Of a DNA stretch of 64,000 bases, positions 13,126 to 28,093 are shown piece by piece. The first letter of the stretch is position 1; each line of letters opens with the position of its first letter. A program made the position numbers and the translations under genes. Below the pieces are notes generated by a model. The model had not been told where the DNA came from and searched no databases. It saw only the letters and a list, made by a program, of their open reading frames with translations. This stretch comes from Hofstenia miamia (lineage: Eukaryota > Xenacoelomorpha > Acoela): assembly GCA_004352715.1 (NCBI GenBank), contig SCFE01000064.1:539736-603735 (forward strand), written 5' to 3'.

Positions 13126-13311
13126 TATACAGTATATATANNNNNNNNNNNNNNNNNNNNNNNNNNNNNNNNNNNNNNNNNNNNNNNNNNNNNNNNNNNN
13201 NNNNNNNNNNNNNNNNNNNNNNNNNNNNNNNNNNNNNNNNNNNNNNNNNNNNNNNNNNNNNNNNNNNNNNNNNNNNNNNNNNNNNNNNNNTCAGTTACGC
13301 CACTGTATACA

Positions 13312-13345
<34 letters not shown>
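13096..13345. repeat. Gap of 150 N with the same sequence on both sides
   Basis: The 30 bases starting TCAGTTACGCCACTGTATAC occur immediately before the gap (13111-13140) and again immediately after it (13291-13320), followed by (TA)n. This is what a failed merge over a microsatellite looks like, rather than a biological repeat. Confidence 0.75.
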
Positions 13346-13349
<4 letters not shown>

Positions 13350-14165
13350 GCATCATCAAAGTTAGCGTAACAATAATAAATAGCATAGAGCAAACTTGAT
13401 GAGAGCGTAGTATCTACTATCGTGTAGGCAAACGACTTCCATGCACCATTTAGAGAGCAGTTAGTGAAAGTTATATGCAATAACACTGTTCGTGAAGCAC
13501 TGTATCAAACACTAAAGATCTGAACTAAGTCGTGCATACTGATTGAACTGTGTAATGTCCTACTATAGGAGGCATAGAAGATAAAGTGGCAAAACATGCC
13601 AAACCGAAGCATGATAGGGTCATCAAAAACAGATAGCAAACAATTCTACATCAGCTAAACCCCAGAAAGGAACGGGTCTGCATAGATTCATAAGATGGCT
13701 GAGAACATCCTGCGGCTGAATTACACCCTATGCAGCCCCCCTCAATTCCAAATCATAGTGCTGGTGCCACAATATATATATATATATATATACATATAAA
13801 ATGTGCTACATTAAACACCTTAGTGGTAAGTCTGATCTAGCATATAATAAAAATCATTAATTAAAGTTTAATCAAATCTAGAATGAAAAATACTATGCAA
13901 GCATCAACTTCTAATTCTTTAGTACCCCATTAAAAATGTCTAGATCAGCCCCCGGTAACAAATTATTCCGTGATATATGGTTACATGGAAAATATTACAG
14001 TCTGAAATTTGCAAATACATTTTGAGTGTTTGAATTAGTTGAGTCACTTAATAAAAACTCAATTCCACTTAAATTAAATACCATAGACTTCCATATATTC
14101 AATTGAATTTATTTAGTGTACTGTTCATTACCTTGACGAAGTCTTTTCTCAGCATCTACACTTAC

Positions 14166-14310
14166 GCTTGAAATTGGGGTCTGAGTAGGATTATGTCGTT
14201 GTAGACCCTTAATTGAATATTTTCCAGGAGTTATTTCCGTCTTGCCTCTAATTAAGTACATCTGTTGAGCTTTCGAAGAAGTCGGACGTGACGCATTTGC
14301 TGTTCCTGAT
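14166..14310 (-). CDS. HUNK: HUNK-like kinase, coding exon 10 (tail)
   Basis: 145 bases; one base completes Arg436, then SGTANASRPTSSKAQQMYL and on to PTQTPISS, ending in phase 0 at the strong donor AGC|GTAAGT. Rich in Ser, Thr and basic residues, like exon 9. The acceptor TTTTAG|A fits the AG left by exon 9. Confidence 0.72.
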
Positions 14311-14364
14311 CTAAAATGAAAATTCAAAACATGGATTTTGAAAATATTCTAGGTTCATAACTGA

Positions 14365-14395
<31 letters not shown>

Positions 14396-14997
14396 TTTTA
14401 CATAGTTTATAAATTATTTTTAAAAAGTGTCCAATGGACATGAATTTTTTTGCAAATTTTTCAATTCATTTCAAGTTTAAACACCGAATTTACGAAATTT
14501 TGTTGTTTGGAAGATTCTAAAACATATTTTAGGCATCTGATATATATTACTTTTTGGCTTTTCTCTCTTTCTATATATATATATATATATATAAAACACA
14601 GTTAAGAGTAAAGCTGAATGAATAATATTTTATAGCAACTGTGTGTACATCCAATCATTAATAAAATTAGCTGCAGATAGTATAAATGTATGTTTATACT
14701 TTGAAGTTGAGCATAAGCGCTTTCTAAATATTTCTGCAAGTTACTTCTTGATTTATATTGATTCAGTTCTTTATAAAGTGGGTGGTCTTTATTCTATATA
14801 AGTTTTACAGCAGAATTAAATCTGTTTCTAATTTGATCGTTGATGTGGTTAAATAAGATGTCTATATTTATCCATGTGATCTTACTCCAAAGCTTATTTG
14901 GTTTTCTAAGAAGTATCCTTTGCCCATCAGTTAAAAGACATGGATGTCCTGATGCATGTAAATACGTTAGCGCAACGCATATTTTAAATATTAGAAG

Positions 14998-15359
14998 CAG
15001 TGGCGTCGCGAAGCGTGGGCCAAGGGGGGTCACGCCCCTCTAAATTTTGAATTGCCCCCACATGTGTCCCCCTTTCAGAAATTCACCTTAAAGAATCATA
15101 TTTGTTTTGTGCTGAATTAACTCTTTTAACATAATCTTAACTAAAGTCTAGTTACTGAACTTTTAGAATTTCCCTTTATATATTATATATATATATATGT
15201 CTCCCGCTAAATTCTATTTAAAACTCTCATCATGACCGCGTTTCCAAAGAAATATGATTTTTGGGGAAAAAGTGCGATTCCCGCTAAATGCCCTAGAAAT
15301 TTCCGACCGATTCCGCCAAACGTAAGGTTTTTGCATTTTACATAGCAAAAATCGGGTAA

Positions 15360-15398
<39 letters not shown>

Positions 15399-15498
15399 CG
15401 TATGTGTGTGTTGTGTGAGAAAAAAGTTTGTCCCTCCCCTTTTTGAGTCTTGTGCCCCTTCTGTGCCCCTTAGATTTTGGGAGCTAGCGACGCCCCTG
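14998..15498. mobile_element. Non-autonomous hAT element (MITE), 501 bases
   Basis: Starts CAGTGGCGTCGCGAAGCG and ends GCTAGCGACGCCCCTG, inverted terminal repeats of hAT type. Flanked by ATTAGAAG (14990-14997) and ATTAGTAG (15499-15506), an 8-base target duplication with one mismatch. The interior is rich in CCCC runs near both ends and carries two (TA)n tracts. No transposase. In intron 9... upstream of exon 10 on the gene's own strand, so it lies inside the transcript. Confidence 0.8.
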
Positions 15499-16024
15499 AT
15501 TAGTAGACAAACAGAAATGAGAGCCTGAAAACCCAAACATTGGATCAAATAGTTGGCCTTTCCTACAATGCTATTGACATGTGATTTCCAACAGAGTACT
15601 TCTAAATATTTGTAAATCTCCACTTGATTTATACCACATTGGCGCTTTCCTTGATTACACCAAGTAATTCTGGTTTCCTTACATTACGTAGTATAATAAT
15701 CATTTCTTCAATTTTCTTTTAATTGAAGTAATACGATTATTAGAAATAAAAACGAAGATCGTGAAAAAATCTATTGAAATATCTGAAGGAACGCTAAGAT
15801 GAAAACTTAAAATGCTTAACAAAGATCTAAATAGAACCATCATAACCCCAATTTTCAATTATTAAAACTAGAAAAGCACTCCGAGAGCGCAGACCTCCGC
15901 CACGCAGCTTGTGTCCCCCGGATCAGCACCAAAATTTAATGGATTCCTCCTTGGGCGGAGATTCACCTTTGGTGAAAAGTTGAGGTCAATCCATTTATTA
16001 CCTTTCTGTAAAATTGCTAATAGA

Positions 16025-16330
16025 CAATCAAACCAACGCTACCCAAAACATAACCTCCTTGGCGGAGGTAACAAGGACACTCTTGAATTAGACTTGATTT
16101 CATCTGTATTTTATGAATACAATTGTTACGATTGTCAAAAATCGTACATTGGGGAAACAAGTTGTTATTTAATTACAAGAACAAATGAACATGTTAAGGG
16201 GCATCTGAGATCAGGAAATATTTCTACATAAACATCAAACAAGTCTAAAAAATTTTAAAATTTTAAAAAGAATCAAGGAATTAAAAATAAAGAGCAATTA
16301 ATTAATAATCAACTAAGTACTAACATCCTA
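16025..16330 (+). mobile_element. Penelope-like element fragment (GIY-YIG domain)
   Basis: Encodes DLISSVFYEYNCYDCQKSYIGETSCYLITRTNEH: the Cys-x2-Cys, YIGET and R..EH order of the GIY-YIG endonuclease domain at the C-terminus of Penelope-like retroelements. The upstream RT is missing, so it is a truncated relic, in intron 9 of the kinase gene. Confidence 0.75.
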
Positions 16331-16625
16331 AAAATGCTTTAAGTGCATGCATATTTATAACTTCAATGTACACTAGAAGTCAATGTAGTTGATAGTAAAT
16401 TTATATTGACGAAATTTTGTTCTGACGCTGATTTTTAAAATCGAAAACGTTTAGCGTGTGCTGTGTTCATTTTCAATGTATCTCAGTAATTTATGCAAAT
16501 ATATATATCAAATTAATGTAAATGCAACATTTTTAGTTAAGTATTCAATACATTATAAACATTTTAAAATACAACGTTTACTTTCCCTCATTAAACTTAG
16601 GAGAAATTGATTTAAAGATAAAAAC

Positions 16626-16756
16626 CTAATAGTATATTGATTTCTGGTCGGAGATGCAGATGGTGTTCTTGGGGATGACTTATTGGCCCCATCTAAGCGA
16701 TTTTGCCTTTCAGCTGCCCTGCGATCAGTATGCATGCCTGGATATCTGCCACTTTT
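16626..16756 (-). CDS. HUNK: HUNK-like kinase, coding exon 9 (basic Ser-rich tail)
   Basis: 131 bases, residues 393-435 plus two bases. Begins KSGRYPGMHTDRRAAERQ and contains SSPRTPSASPTRNQ, a proline-directed Ser/Thr cluster of the kind common in kinase tails. Acceptor TTTTTTTAG with a good pyrimidine tract; donor AG|GTTTTT. Assigned by splice phase, composition and strand rather than by family similarity. Confidence 0.72.
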
Positions 16757-17582
16757 CTAAAAAAAGTTACTCTCAAATCTTGAAAGGTCTAATAAATGTA
16801 AATTTTAAATAGAATTTGAATATTTCATTAAAGTTACATTAAAATGTATTCCTTAGGCTCAATTTCTTTGATAAATTACTTGGATTGAAATGCAAATACA
16901 GCATAAAATTGCAAACGAAAGTTGATTTCTTCTCCCAAACTTTCACTTAACAACTGAAATTATTAAACTGTTCAAAATTTATTCTTTTCATTTATTAAAT
17001 TTAAACAACTATATTGATAAATTAGGATTATTTCTTATATACTACGAGGAATAGCTACTGGTATACATTTAAGAATTCATAAGTAAGTGAAAATTTTTTA
17101 TAGAATAAGTTTATGTGTTTTGTCAGTCGTAATTCAAAATTTAACATTGTAATCAAGATGCGCATTCAATTTTTTACTCAGTAAGTGGAATCAATATGGA
17201 TTCTCTGGAAGACTTCATTACAGTGGAATTTACTGGTCTCCTAACTATGGGAAAAGCGACCTAGTTCTGAATAACTCATTGGGACAATCACCATAAATCA
17301 GAAAATAGAGAACGAGGGTTATTATAATATTAGTTGTTACGCAAATTTTTTACCAATTTAGGCCGAAATATGGGAACCATCAAATTAAAAAATGGGGCTG
17401 AGAATTTTTTGAGATTGGTACTGACATACCATTAAGTTTTGTTTTGAGGTGATGATGTTGAGGCATTATTTTTTACAGTTTTTTTAATGTCAGGTTTATG
17501 AAAACTCGTATGACATCCCAGCAAAGATGTCCTTGAAATAGCTACCTCGGATGCGTGATATATTGAGCGATATCCTGTTGCC

Positions 17583-19480
17583 TTGAGACAAAGGAGAAAA
17601 AACTTCACAGAAGAGTATTGCGTTCGAAGCAGCCGATGTGATGCTAGGCATTTATACTACTGCACCTATTCCAATAACAAAGACAAAATTGCAGTCGATA
17701 TAGTCAAGTTTTGTGATATCCTGCGAAATGTAAAGAAGCTTGTAAGAGATAGTGGTACAAAAAGGCACAAAAGGCTATGTTTTGTATAAAAAGAAAAAAT
17801 AAATGAAAGTTTTTATGACATTTCCCATCAGGATGCACCAAAAATTGCAGAAGAATTCTCAAAGGTTCAGTCATAGAAATGGCTATTCATCATAATCGAT
17901 GATGTAGATCCGATGGAAACTAGAAGGAGGATTGCTTCTATTTAGACACAAGTCAAGAAAGCTGAGGAGGAGAATGTTTCAATGAATGATACAGAAAATG
18001 ATTATGGGGGATTACAAAAGAGATTTGGATTATGACGATAATATAAGAAAACCAAAATAAGTGAATTTGTTGAACTTAAATTACCAAAAAATGTATTCAA
18101 AAATGTTTGCACTGGTTCAATGAGGAATAATCTCTCCTCGTTCATCAATCTTGTTCTGCTATCATCCCTGCTTCTCCAGATGGTAATACCAATGACTTCG
18201 TTTTTGTGGCTATCGAAGGTGTGCCGTAAACAAAAAGACGTTGCGAAAAACGTTACAGAAAAAGTTAACCCTATCTTTGATAGTTAATATTGCAGTGTTA
18301 TTCACTGAGATGGAAAAATGCTACAAAAATGCAGAGCAAAGAATGAATGCAGTTTGTTTGATGACCGGTATAACAAAAATTGAATCTTCAAGTTAATCAA
18401 GAAAATACTGTTAAGAAGAATGGCGATCAAGACAATATTGTTGGAATGCGCTTTGACTGAACTGTGTGCAATACATTACAGAAACTACTCCGTAAAAATT
18501 TATTGGTTTGCAGAGTCGAGTAGCTGAAACAACATTTGGAAAAACATCAGGCTCATACAATTCACAATTCTTAGAAATCGCAGAAAAGTCGACAAAAATA
18601 TGTAAGAACAACCCGTGAATCTTTGAATACAGAAGGAAATGAGTGGCTTACTGACTGTCGTCTCATAATCATTGACTTCAAACGCGAATATCTGCTCTGC
18701 TTGGGAAGGAGTACACGAGTGGTGATTACAGAGTTGGCAGAGTCGTCACTTATCCTCTTTGGAAGCTGGAAATTTGACTATCATACACGATGGATGGCAA
18801 AAGCTCTCTATAATATGAAATGCAAGTATTTTTCAGCCATTGTCGATATTCTGGAGAGAAGCTTACAGCACTGAAGCTATTTAAGGTTTTAATATACGCT
18901 CCCGCATGGCTTTCCGCTCCAGTTGTTACTGATACTCCTGTTAATGGTCTAAATTTATACAAGAATGGATTTTTTTGGCCGCATTAACAAGTAACTCTCC
19001 AGTGTTGGAATCAAAATTATGGAAGGCGCACTTGTGAAGAATTGGTCATTTTAGCTTTGGAAAGGAAAAGTTATTTACATGAGCAAAATCTGTCTTGCTT
19101 AAAAGCAAGGATATAAGTTCCTCCGTCTCGAAGATGGGACGTCCAAAATGGAACCTGCTTGAAATATTGTAAGAGAATGAAGTTACCGACTTTATAGGTA
19201 CTCTGTCAAGCTATAGCTAAATATTTTTAGGGTGCTTACCAGATTGGTTAGCAAGGCCTGCTGAAGACTGAAATGGCGATGAAGCCTAAATGGCGTTTCT
19301 AAAGGTCATTAACAGTTTAAAATGTGTAAGCCCTAAGGCTGAAAGATCTATTAAGCACATTACTGACTTTAAAATTACTTCACAAAGGGGAAATGACCTG
19401 CAACATCTACTGCAAGTAAAAGGAGATGAACTACACAGAACAAGTATAAAGAAAGCAACAAAATATCATATCTAATAACG
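17583..19480 (+). pseudogene. Transposase-like gene remnant (HHARWMAKAIYS-type family)
   Basis: Frameshifted plus-strand coding sequence: SSRCDARHLYYCTYSNNKDK with DIVKFCDILRNVKKLV (17583-17760), HWDGKML (about 18306), ELAESSLILFGSWKFDYHTRWMAKALYNMK (18729-18825) and IYAPAWLSAPV. A second copy at 41.5 kb aligns with the same landmarks. I recall similar many-copy proteins in cnidarians and aphids that look like RNase-H-fold transposases, but I cannot name the superfamily. Stops throughout. In intron 8. Confidence 0.6.
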
Positions 19481-19756
19481 AATAAGTTTAATCACATATT
19501 ACTAACGACTTTTGGTGTAAAACAAATGTTGTGTTATGTAAGCGGTTATTTTGTTATGTTTAATGCATATTTTTTCAACATTTTTAAAAATGGAGTGTGT
19601 GATAGGGAAATCACAATAAATTTAGGTAAAAATTGGCATGACATTTTTTTACAATATTTAGTAAAATTTGAATGAAACTTTTGACATTTCCAAAGAATTG
19701 TTTTTTGACACACCCTAATATTTTGAAGGATAATGTTCCACACAATACATCACATG

Positions 19757-20075
19757 CAGACTTGTCAACGAGCCGAAGATTCTAATCTCGGCTCGGCTCG
19801 GCTGGGCTCGTCACATAAAATCTTTCAATGAGACTCGTTTCAGCTCGATATTTTTTCCAAAATATTGCGTTCTCCGAATATTTTTAATAGCTATTCGTAT
19901 TATTTAATAAGCATTTGTAAAACAAGATTATAAGAAAGGCATATTGAATAAAAAAATATGAAAAATCTGCATAATCAAATTTTACAGGCAGTACTATAAA
20001 TTTGCTTTGCTTAAAAAAGTCTCGTTTTGGCTACTCGGCTCGGCTCGTTAGAAGCTCGGCTTGTTAACAAGTCTG
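19757..20075. mobile_element. hAT MITE with iterated CTCGG motifs (copy 1)
   Basis: 319 bases. Terminal inverted repeats CAGACTTGTCAACGAGCCG and CTCGGCTTGTTAACAAGTCTG. Perfect 8-base target duplication ATCACATG on both sides (19749-19756 and 20076-20083). Near both ends the pentamer CTCGG/CCGAG repeats several times, probably transposase-binding sites. The middle is AT-rich and non-coding. A second copy lies at 36806-37172. Confidence 0.9.
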
Positions 20076-21557
20076 ATCACATGTCAAATTTTAACTAAAT
20101 AGCATAATTTGTGACTTACTATATTCATTTGAATGCTTGTGATGGTGTCACGATTGGACTGAGTGCTTGTAGGCTTAGATAACGTAAACGTACTTTCACG
20201 AAATAGTTTTTTTTCCTAAATATTAAAAAGTATTTCTCCTCTGTACATGATCATAGAAAACATAATTGAATTTTAAGTGTATATTTATATTATAAGACAC
20301 CCATTTATGCCACATTTCACAAGGGTTGAAATTTGCATGTACTAACCCGGGTTTTCAAAAAGTGAGATTCGCCTGATCTGGAACCAAGTTTCGAAAACTT
20401 CATCCGCAATTATCCAAAACCCTTGAATTTCCATAGAAAAATTCAATTTTGGATGAATGACTAGAACGGCTAGACAATGGTTGTTTGGAATAATAACTAG
20501 TGAAATGCGGTCAGGTTGTTCAAAATTTTCCACATTTCAAAACGCTATGTTTTATAAAATTTAATTTTAGTAACTTGGAGTTAAATTCTGAACCAACATT
20601 TTAAGCATTCATAACATTTTCAGCATTGTTGAAATGGCTGATAATTTGGGTTGATAGCTACTAGTTCTTATTCAGTTATAAAAAGAGAAATTGAAGTTAT
20701 GCTTATTTATTGTAAGCTTTGCTCAATAAAACTCCAATGAGTTAGTATTGCAAAATTTATCGATGCATCTTTCTTGAATAATAATATACTACCTCTATGA
20801 TAATAATTGGGTAAAAACTTGTTTCACAATAAATGAAAAAACACAAAACTTTAATTACAGCATCTAAAAAAAATCACCGCCCTTGAATGGTAACCTAAAT
20901 ACAGCTAATCATATCAAGATTTATATCTTGGATTGGGCATTCTATATTGCAATGTATGTATATGTATATATATATATATATATATACTGCGCTGTGTATA
21001 TTTGCAATTATTATATGTAGGAACCGGAAAAATAACAAAAAGCCCGTAAAATAGTCACTATATAGTTCAAATATGCTTAAAATAGTTTAATTAGTTGCTG
21101 TAAGAAAATACTTTTTTAGTTGTAAAGTGGATCTATGAAAGGCTATGAAGCCAAAATGAAATATTAAATAAACATCCTGATATAGTATGTTTACAACACC
21201 AGTATGCTACATTTGAAAATGAACAGTCTACAAAACTTCATTTGTCATCAAAACCATATAATAAAGCATTTGCATACAGTTTTTGTAAACTACATTTATC
21301 CTATACAATATTTTTTAAAAATTGGGACGATGATGTATATCATCCGCATATATTTTGACAGCATTTGTATAATTGGAGAAAAGTACTGAAATAATTAAAA
21401 TAGTTAAAAATAGTTGATGCGAAAATGAACATATTGGCCCTAAAAACCAGTTATTCTTGAGTTTCAAGAGTTACTAGATATTTATACAATTTGTCAAAAA
21501 ACATTTTTTTTCATTTCCTAATTATTTGTAAGTAAAAATTTTTTACTGCAAACTTAC

Positions 21558-21746
21558 GCCTTCATTTTCCTGATTTGAGCGAATTTTTTGAAGATGACGC
21601 TGATATCGCTTGAGTAAAAGATAGTACGCGGAAATTGCACCACAAGCTTGATTTTGGAGCAATGCTTTCACAGCAATAGAGACATCTGTTTTCAATTTCG
21701 TTTCCATGTATTTCAAAACAGGTTTACTCATGTCTCCCACTGATAT
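21558..21746 (-). CDS. HUNK: HUNK-like kinase, coding exon 8 (UBA-like segment)
   Basis: 63 codons (residues 330-392), phase 0 both ends, with a strong donor GGC|GTAAGT. Encodes SVGDMSKPVLKYMETKLK, then ALLQNQACGAISAYYLLLKRY, corresponding to the UBA-like/autoinhibitory helices after the kinase domain in AMPK-related kinases and to the matching HUNK segment (-LSNRACH-LAIYFLL in human). It is separated from exon 7 by only 48 bases. Confidence 0.9.
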
Positions 21747-21794
21747 CTAAATATCAATGTTTATCTATAAAATACTGCTTTGAGTCAGCCAAAC

Positions 21795-21928
21795 TTGATT
21801 TGGGTGTGGCGCAGGTTCCAATGATTGCTTAAATCCATCATTTAACCATTCATGTTTCATGGCGTCTGACAAAGATATCCTTTTCTGAGGATCCGATGTC
21901 AGTAATAGCTTCATGAACTTTACGCAAT
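21795..21928 (-). CDS. HUNK: HUNK-like kinase, coding exon 7 (end of kinase domain)
   Basis: 134 bases; AT completes Asp285, then CVKFMKLLLTSDPQKRISL and AMKHEWLNDGF, the typical C-lobe ending (DP-KR, then a helix with W). It follows a 73-base intron and ends in phase 0 at Gln329. The reading frame closes with TAG inside the next 48 bases, so a short intron has to be removed there. Confidence 0.9.
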
Positions 21929-22001
21929 CTAAATTTGACGCATTTGAACTTTCTTAATTCATTGCAGAACAAAAAACGAGCCAAAGGCATTAAATGTAAA
22001 C

Positions 22002-22129
22002 CTGCAGTGAGATGTTCAGGAATTGGATTAATTTCGAAATTTAACATTTTCTGATACAAGACTTTAATGGAAAATGGATCGCTTGTAAAAGGCAAACCAC
22101 CAGTCAGCATTGCGTACATGTTGATTCCA
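22002..22129 (-). CDS. HUNK: HUNK-like kinase, coding exon 6 (helix F/G region)
   Basis: 128 bases; residues 242-284 plus one base. Encodes GINMYAMLTGGLPFT and LYQKMLNFEINPIPEHLTA, matching the HUNK pattern MYAMLTG-LPFT and LYQKM. Acceptor TTTTAG|T, donor GCAG|GTTTAC. Reading through the donor stays open for a while, which extends the raw ORF down to 21850 in the wrong frame. Confidence 0.93.
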
Positions 22130-22559
22130 CTAAAATATCTGCATTATATTTCTATAAACCTGCCTTTTTTATTTATTTTACCAATATTTTTCTGCTATAT
22201 ATGCTTACCATTTGCTGCTATATAAATGTGGTAAGTATTACAAAATTCTTGAAATTCAGACCATCTAAGCAATTGCTACGATCATATAAATATTTTTTGT
22301 TGCTTAATTAAAGTTTAAGTAATTTTTCTCTTGTGATCAAGATAATTTCATCTTAAAATACTACATTTGAGTGATTAATCTCTTGAAAAATATATCTTAA
22401 TATCAAGAGAATAATTTCTAGTTTAATATAAAAGAGATTTATATATAGAAAATATAAATTTTTAAAGAATATCTTTTAATGAGGACATAGGGCAAAGTTA
22501 TATTTGTTATAGTTGAAGTGATAGACTTTACCTGTGCTGCATAAATTACGTGCACACAA

Positions 22560-23280
22560 TTTCCTAAGCTAGCACAATTTTCATTTATGTAAGTCATGTA
22601 TTTCAATGTGGTAATGAAATGCCTTTAATACATACTAAAACATGACAAAAATACTTACATACGCATTATTAATTAAAGGGCAGTTTTAAAAATAATTCGA
22701 CCATGCATTGAGTTTATTATCTTGGTTATTCAATAAAATTTGTTTGATGCTAAAAAAATTTTTTAATCCTTTTATTGATTTTGATGTAAATATTAAGAAA
22801 ACTTAATGAACTTATTTCATGAATAAATTAGTGGCTCAATCATAGAGATTGATACTGAATAAAGTAACTCGGTGCCAAGATATCAGATGATGATCTTAAT
22901 TGTGTAAGAGACTCATGCTTTTCAATGTAATTCAGTGTTCTAAATGACTAGTTAAAAATATTTGATAGTGAGGAACGTTTCCGCTATGTGATATTTTAAT
23001 AAAATTCTTTAATTGAATTAATTTGTTTGAATGAGATGTCTTTCCTAAATGGCACAAATAATACAAATATTGAACTCCAGATAGCGTCCTTGTCAATTTT
23101 TGATAGAAAAAATTATCTAATTTTAAATTATTGTCTATTAGTACACCAAGAAAATTTACACATTTTCTTTAACTGCGCTATCAAAACATTCATTTAATAT
23201 ATTCTGAAATCTTTCTTTGTTCCTTAGATGAAAAATGATAAATTGAGTCTTGTCGGAATACATTGCAATTTGAGGACACT
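22560..23280 (-). mobile_element. LINE copy A family, 3' remnant
   Basis: Minus-strand decayed RT C-terminus and 3' UTR. The stretch from 22630 to 22830 matches 1090-1410 closely (AAAGGGCAGTTTTAAAA, GACCATGC-TTGAGTTTATTATC, TTTGATGTAA-TATTAAGAAAACTTAATGAACTTA). Interrupted by stops and small deletions. In intron 5. Confidence 0.7.
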
Positions 23281-26333
<3,053 letters not shown>

Positions 26334-26700
26334 TCACATTTTCAAATATATATATATATATATATATGCAATTCGATTCAAAAGTATGACACCAAAGATG
26401 TGAAATTAATTTTTGTTACAACAGGCATAAAAATATGCCAATTTCTAAATGAACAAACTTGTGCATTACATTGGTAATAATGTTTTATTAGATGATGATT
26501 ATCAGTTTGTATAATGCATTGTCAAGGTCTTCAGGGTACTGATTTTACCAATTATTCACAGTGCTCTCCTGTGATATGTTGGGTCAACAATAGCTTAATT
26601 TTTTCCCCCAAGTCATCAAATATGTAGGATGACTTTTCAATCAAAACCATTCTTAGACAAAATTTTCTTAGCTATCCGCGTGCATGACATGTCAGTGTTA

Positions 26701-27784
26701 TGAGGGGTGTTTGAAAAGTTCTGAGACTACTTTGAATTCTGTGTTTTATAGTTGTTTTCGATCAAAACTTCAAAGCATTATGTTTAATTAGCAAACATAA
26801 TATATTTATTAGTATGATTATTTTAAAGTTAGTCTCACTATTCAAGATAAGAGCTATCTGCATTGATACGCTTACCCCATCGCACGAGTAACTTTTGCAG
26901 TCTTTCTTCAAACCAACTTTGAGGAGTCGGCTGAATCCAACTATTGATACCTGTTTTCACCTCTTTCAAATCTTTGAATTTTCTTCTTCGCAAAGTTTTC
27001 TTCATGGGACCTAACAAATGATAACCATTTGTTGCGATGTCCGGACTATGAGTTGGATGAGGCAGGAGCTCCCAGATTCCATAAGAAGAATACAATAGAT
27101 CATTGATTTTGTTATGCGTCTTGCATGATTATGCCAAGAAATTAGGTTGCGGGGAATTATATATATTATGTTGGGAACCGTAAGGGCTATGCCTAAATCG
27201 TCCCAGAGAGTACCTCCTCGGGTGGTTCCTGGGTAATGCTAACAGCGGAATCCCGAACCTACATCAGACGTGAAAACCAGGGTACAGAAGATGCCACCAT
27301 GTGTACTTTGTACATAAGGGGGCAAGGACAGTCGAGAATCCTGTCTGTCAGTTTTCGGGTAGACAGACGGCGACACAGTGGAAACACTGATATCAAGAAT
27401 GCTACAGGCGCCAGTTCGGATGCGTCTCATGGTGCAGTCATTCAGAAAAGTAACTCTCTGTGTCTGGCCTGTGAGATAGGCCGTTTGCCAGCGTTTCCTG
27501 TGAGACAATTTGCTGTTACAAGTAGTATGACCCAACATCTTGCCACCTATTATGGAGTTGAGCCGGGTCTTAATTAGCTAGAATCCTCTGCATCTTAGTA
27601 AATACACTTCTAAGGGTATGGTCCGACCGGTTCGTGGTTTCACCCACTCATCAGTCTGTTGACTTTTTGAGTAAACCCACAAAATATTATGTTACTAATT
27701 AAACGATATATTTTGAACTTTTGATTGCAACCAACTTTAAAACACAGACTTCAAAAAGTATTGGAACTTTTTAAACACCCCTCG
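26701..27784 (-). mobile_element. mariner element with C-terminal transposase and a GC-rich insert
   Basis: Terminal inverted repeats TGAGGGGTGTTTGAAAAGTT and (reverse complement of the right end) CGAGGGGTGTTTAAAAAGTT, flanked by TA on both sides (26699-26700, 27785-27786). The minus strand encodes a mariner C-terminus at 27095-26838: WELLPHPTHSPDIATNGYHL, the third catalytic Asp in SPD, then a degenerate RWGK....YLE end. A weak NHARRI trace of the second catalytic block sits near 27130. The N-terminal half is replaced by about 500 bases of GC-rich, unrelated sequence (about 27143-27660). In intron 4. Confidence 0.85.
27143..27660. other. GC-rich insert inside the mariner element, identity unknown
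   Basis: About 520 bases whose base composition is near 50% GC against about 30% in the surroundings. Open frames exist on both strands (plus 27236-27577, minus 27538-27239), and the two overlap almost fully, so neither is compelling. No recognised domain, no poly-A tail, no clear target duplication. It could be a SINE, a LINE 5' fragment or foreign DNA. Confidence 0.5.
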
Positions 27785-28093
27785 TATATTTTAAAAAACC
27801 ACAAAATTTCTGAAAACCATTTATATCCTACATTTAATTATTTCAGCGATTGGATTCCAAAAAATTAAACTAATTTATTTTTTGTTAATTATTTGTGAAT
27901 TATACAAAAAGTCAATTATTAAGTATATTGAAACTTAAAGTGCAACAATAAAATTGCAAAATGTGGTTTATTCCATTTTGTGTGAATCAATTTTCTGGGT
28001 ATATGCAGTTATTTATTTTGGAAATTAAAATATTGCATGTATGAGACTACAATTGCGTCCTTCCACTTTTCTTATAAGCATTGAACTAGACGT

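Noticed and set aside
13029-13370. Frames on both strands around the 150-N gap
   Set aside because: Made of Ns and of YIYIYI from TA repeats.
21850-22119. Single long kinase frame of 89 residues
   Set aside because: Only residues before the GTTTAC donor at 22001 are kinase; the rest is the 73-base intron and the next exon in the wrong frame.
27236-27577. 113-residue plus frame and 99-residue minus frame as genes
   Set aside because: They overlap almost fully in a GC-rich insert and neither resembles a known protein; I kept the insert as a finding only.
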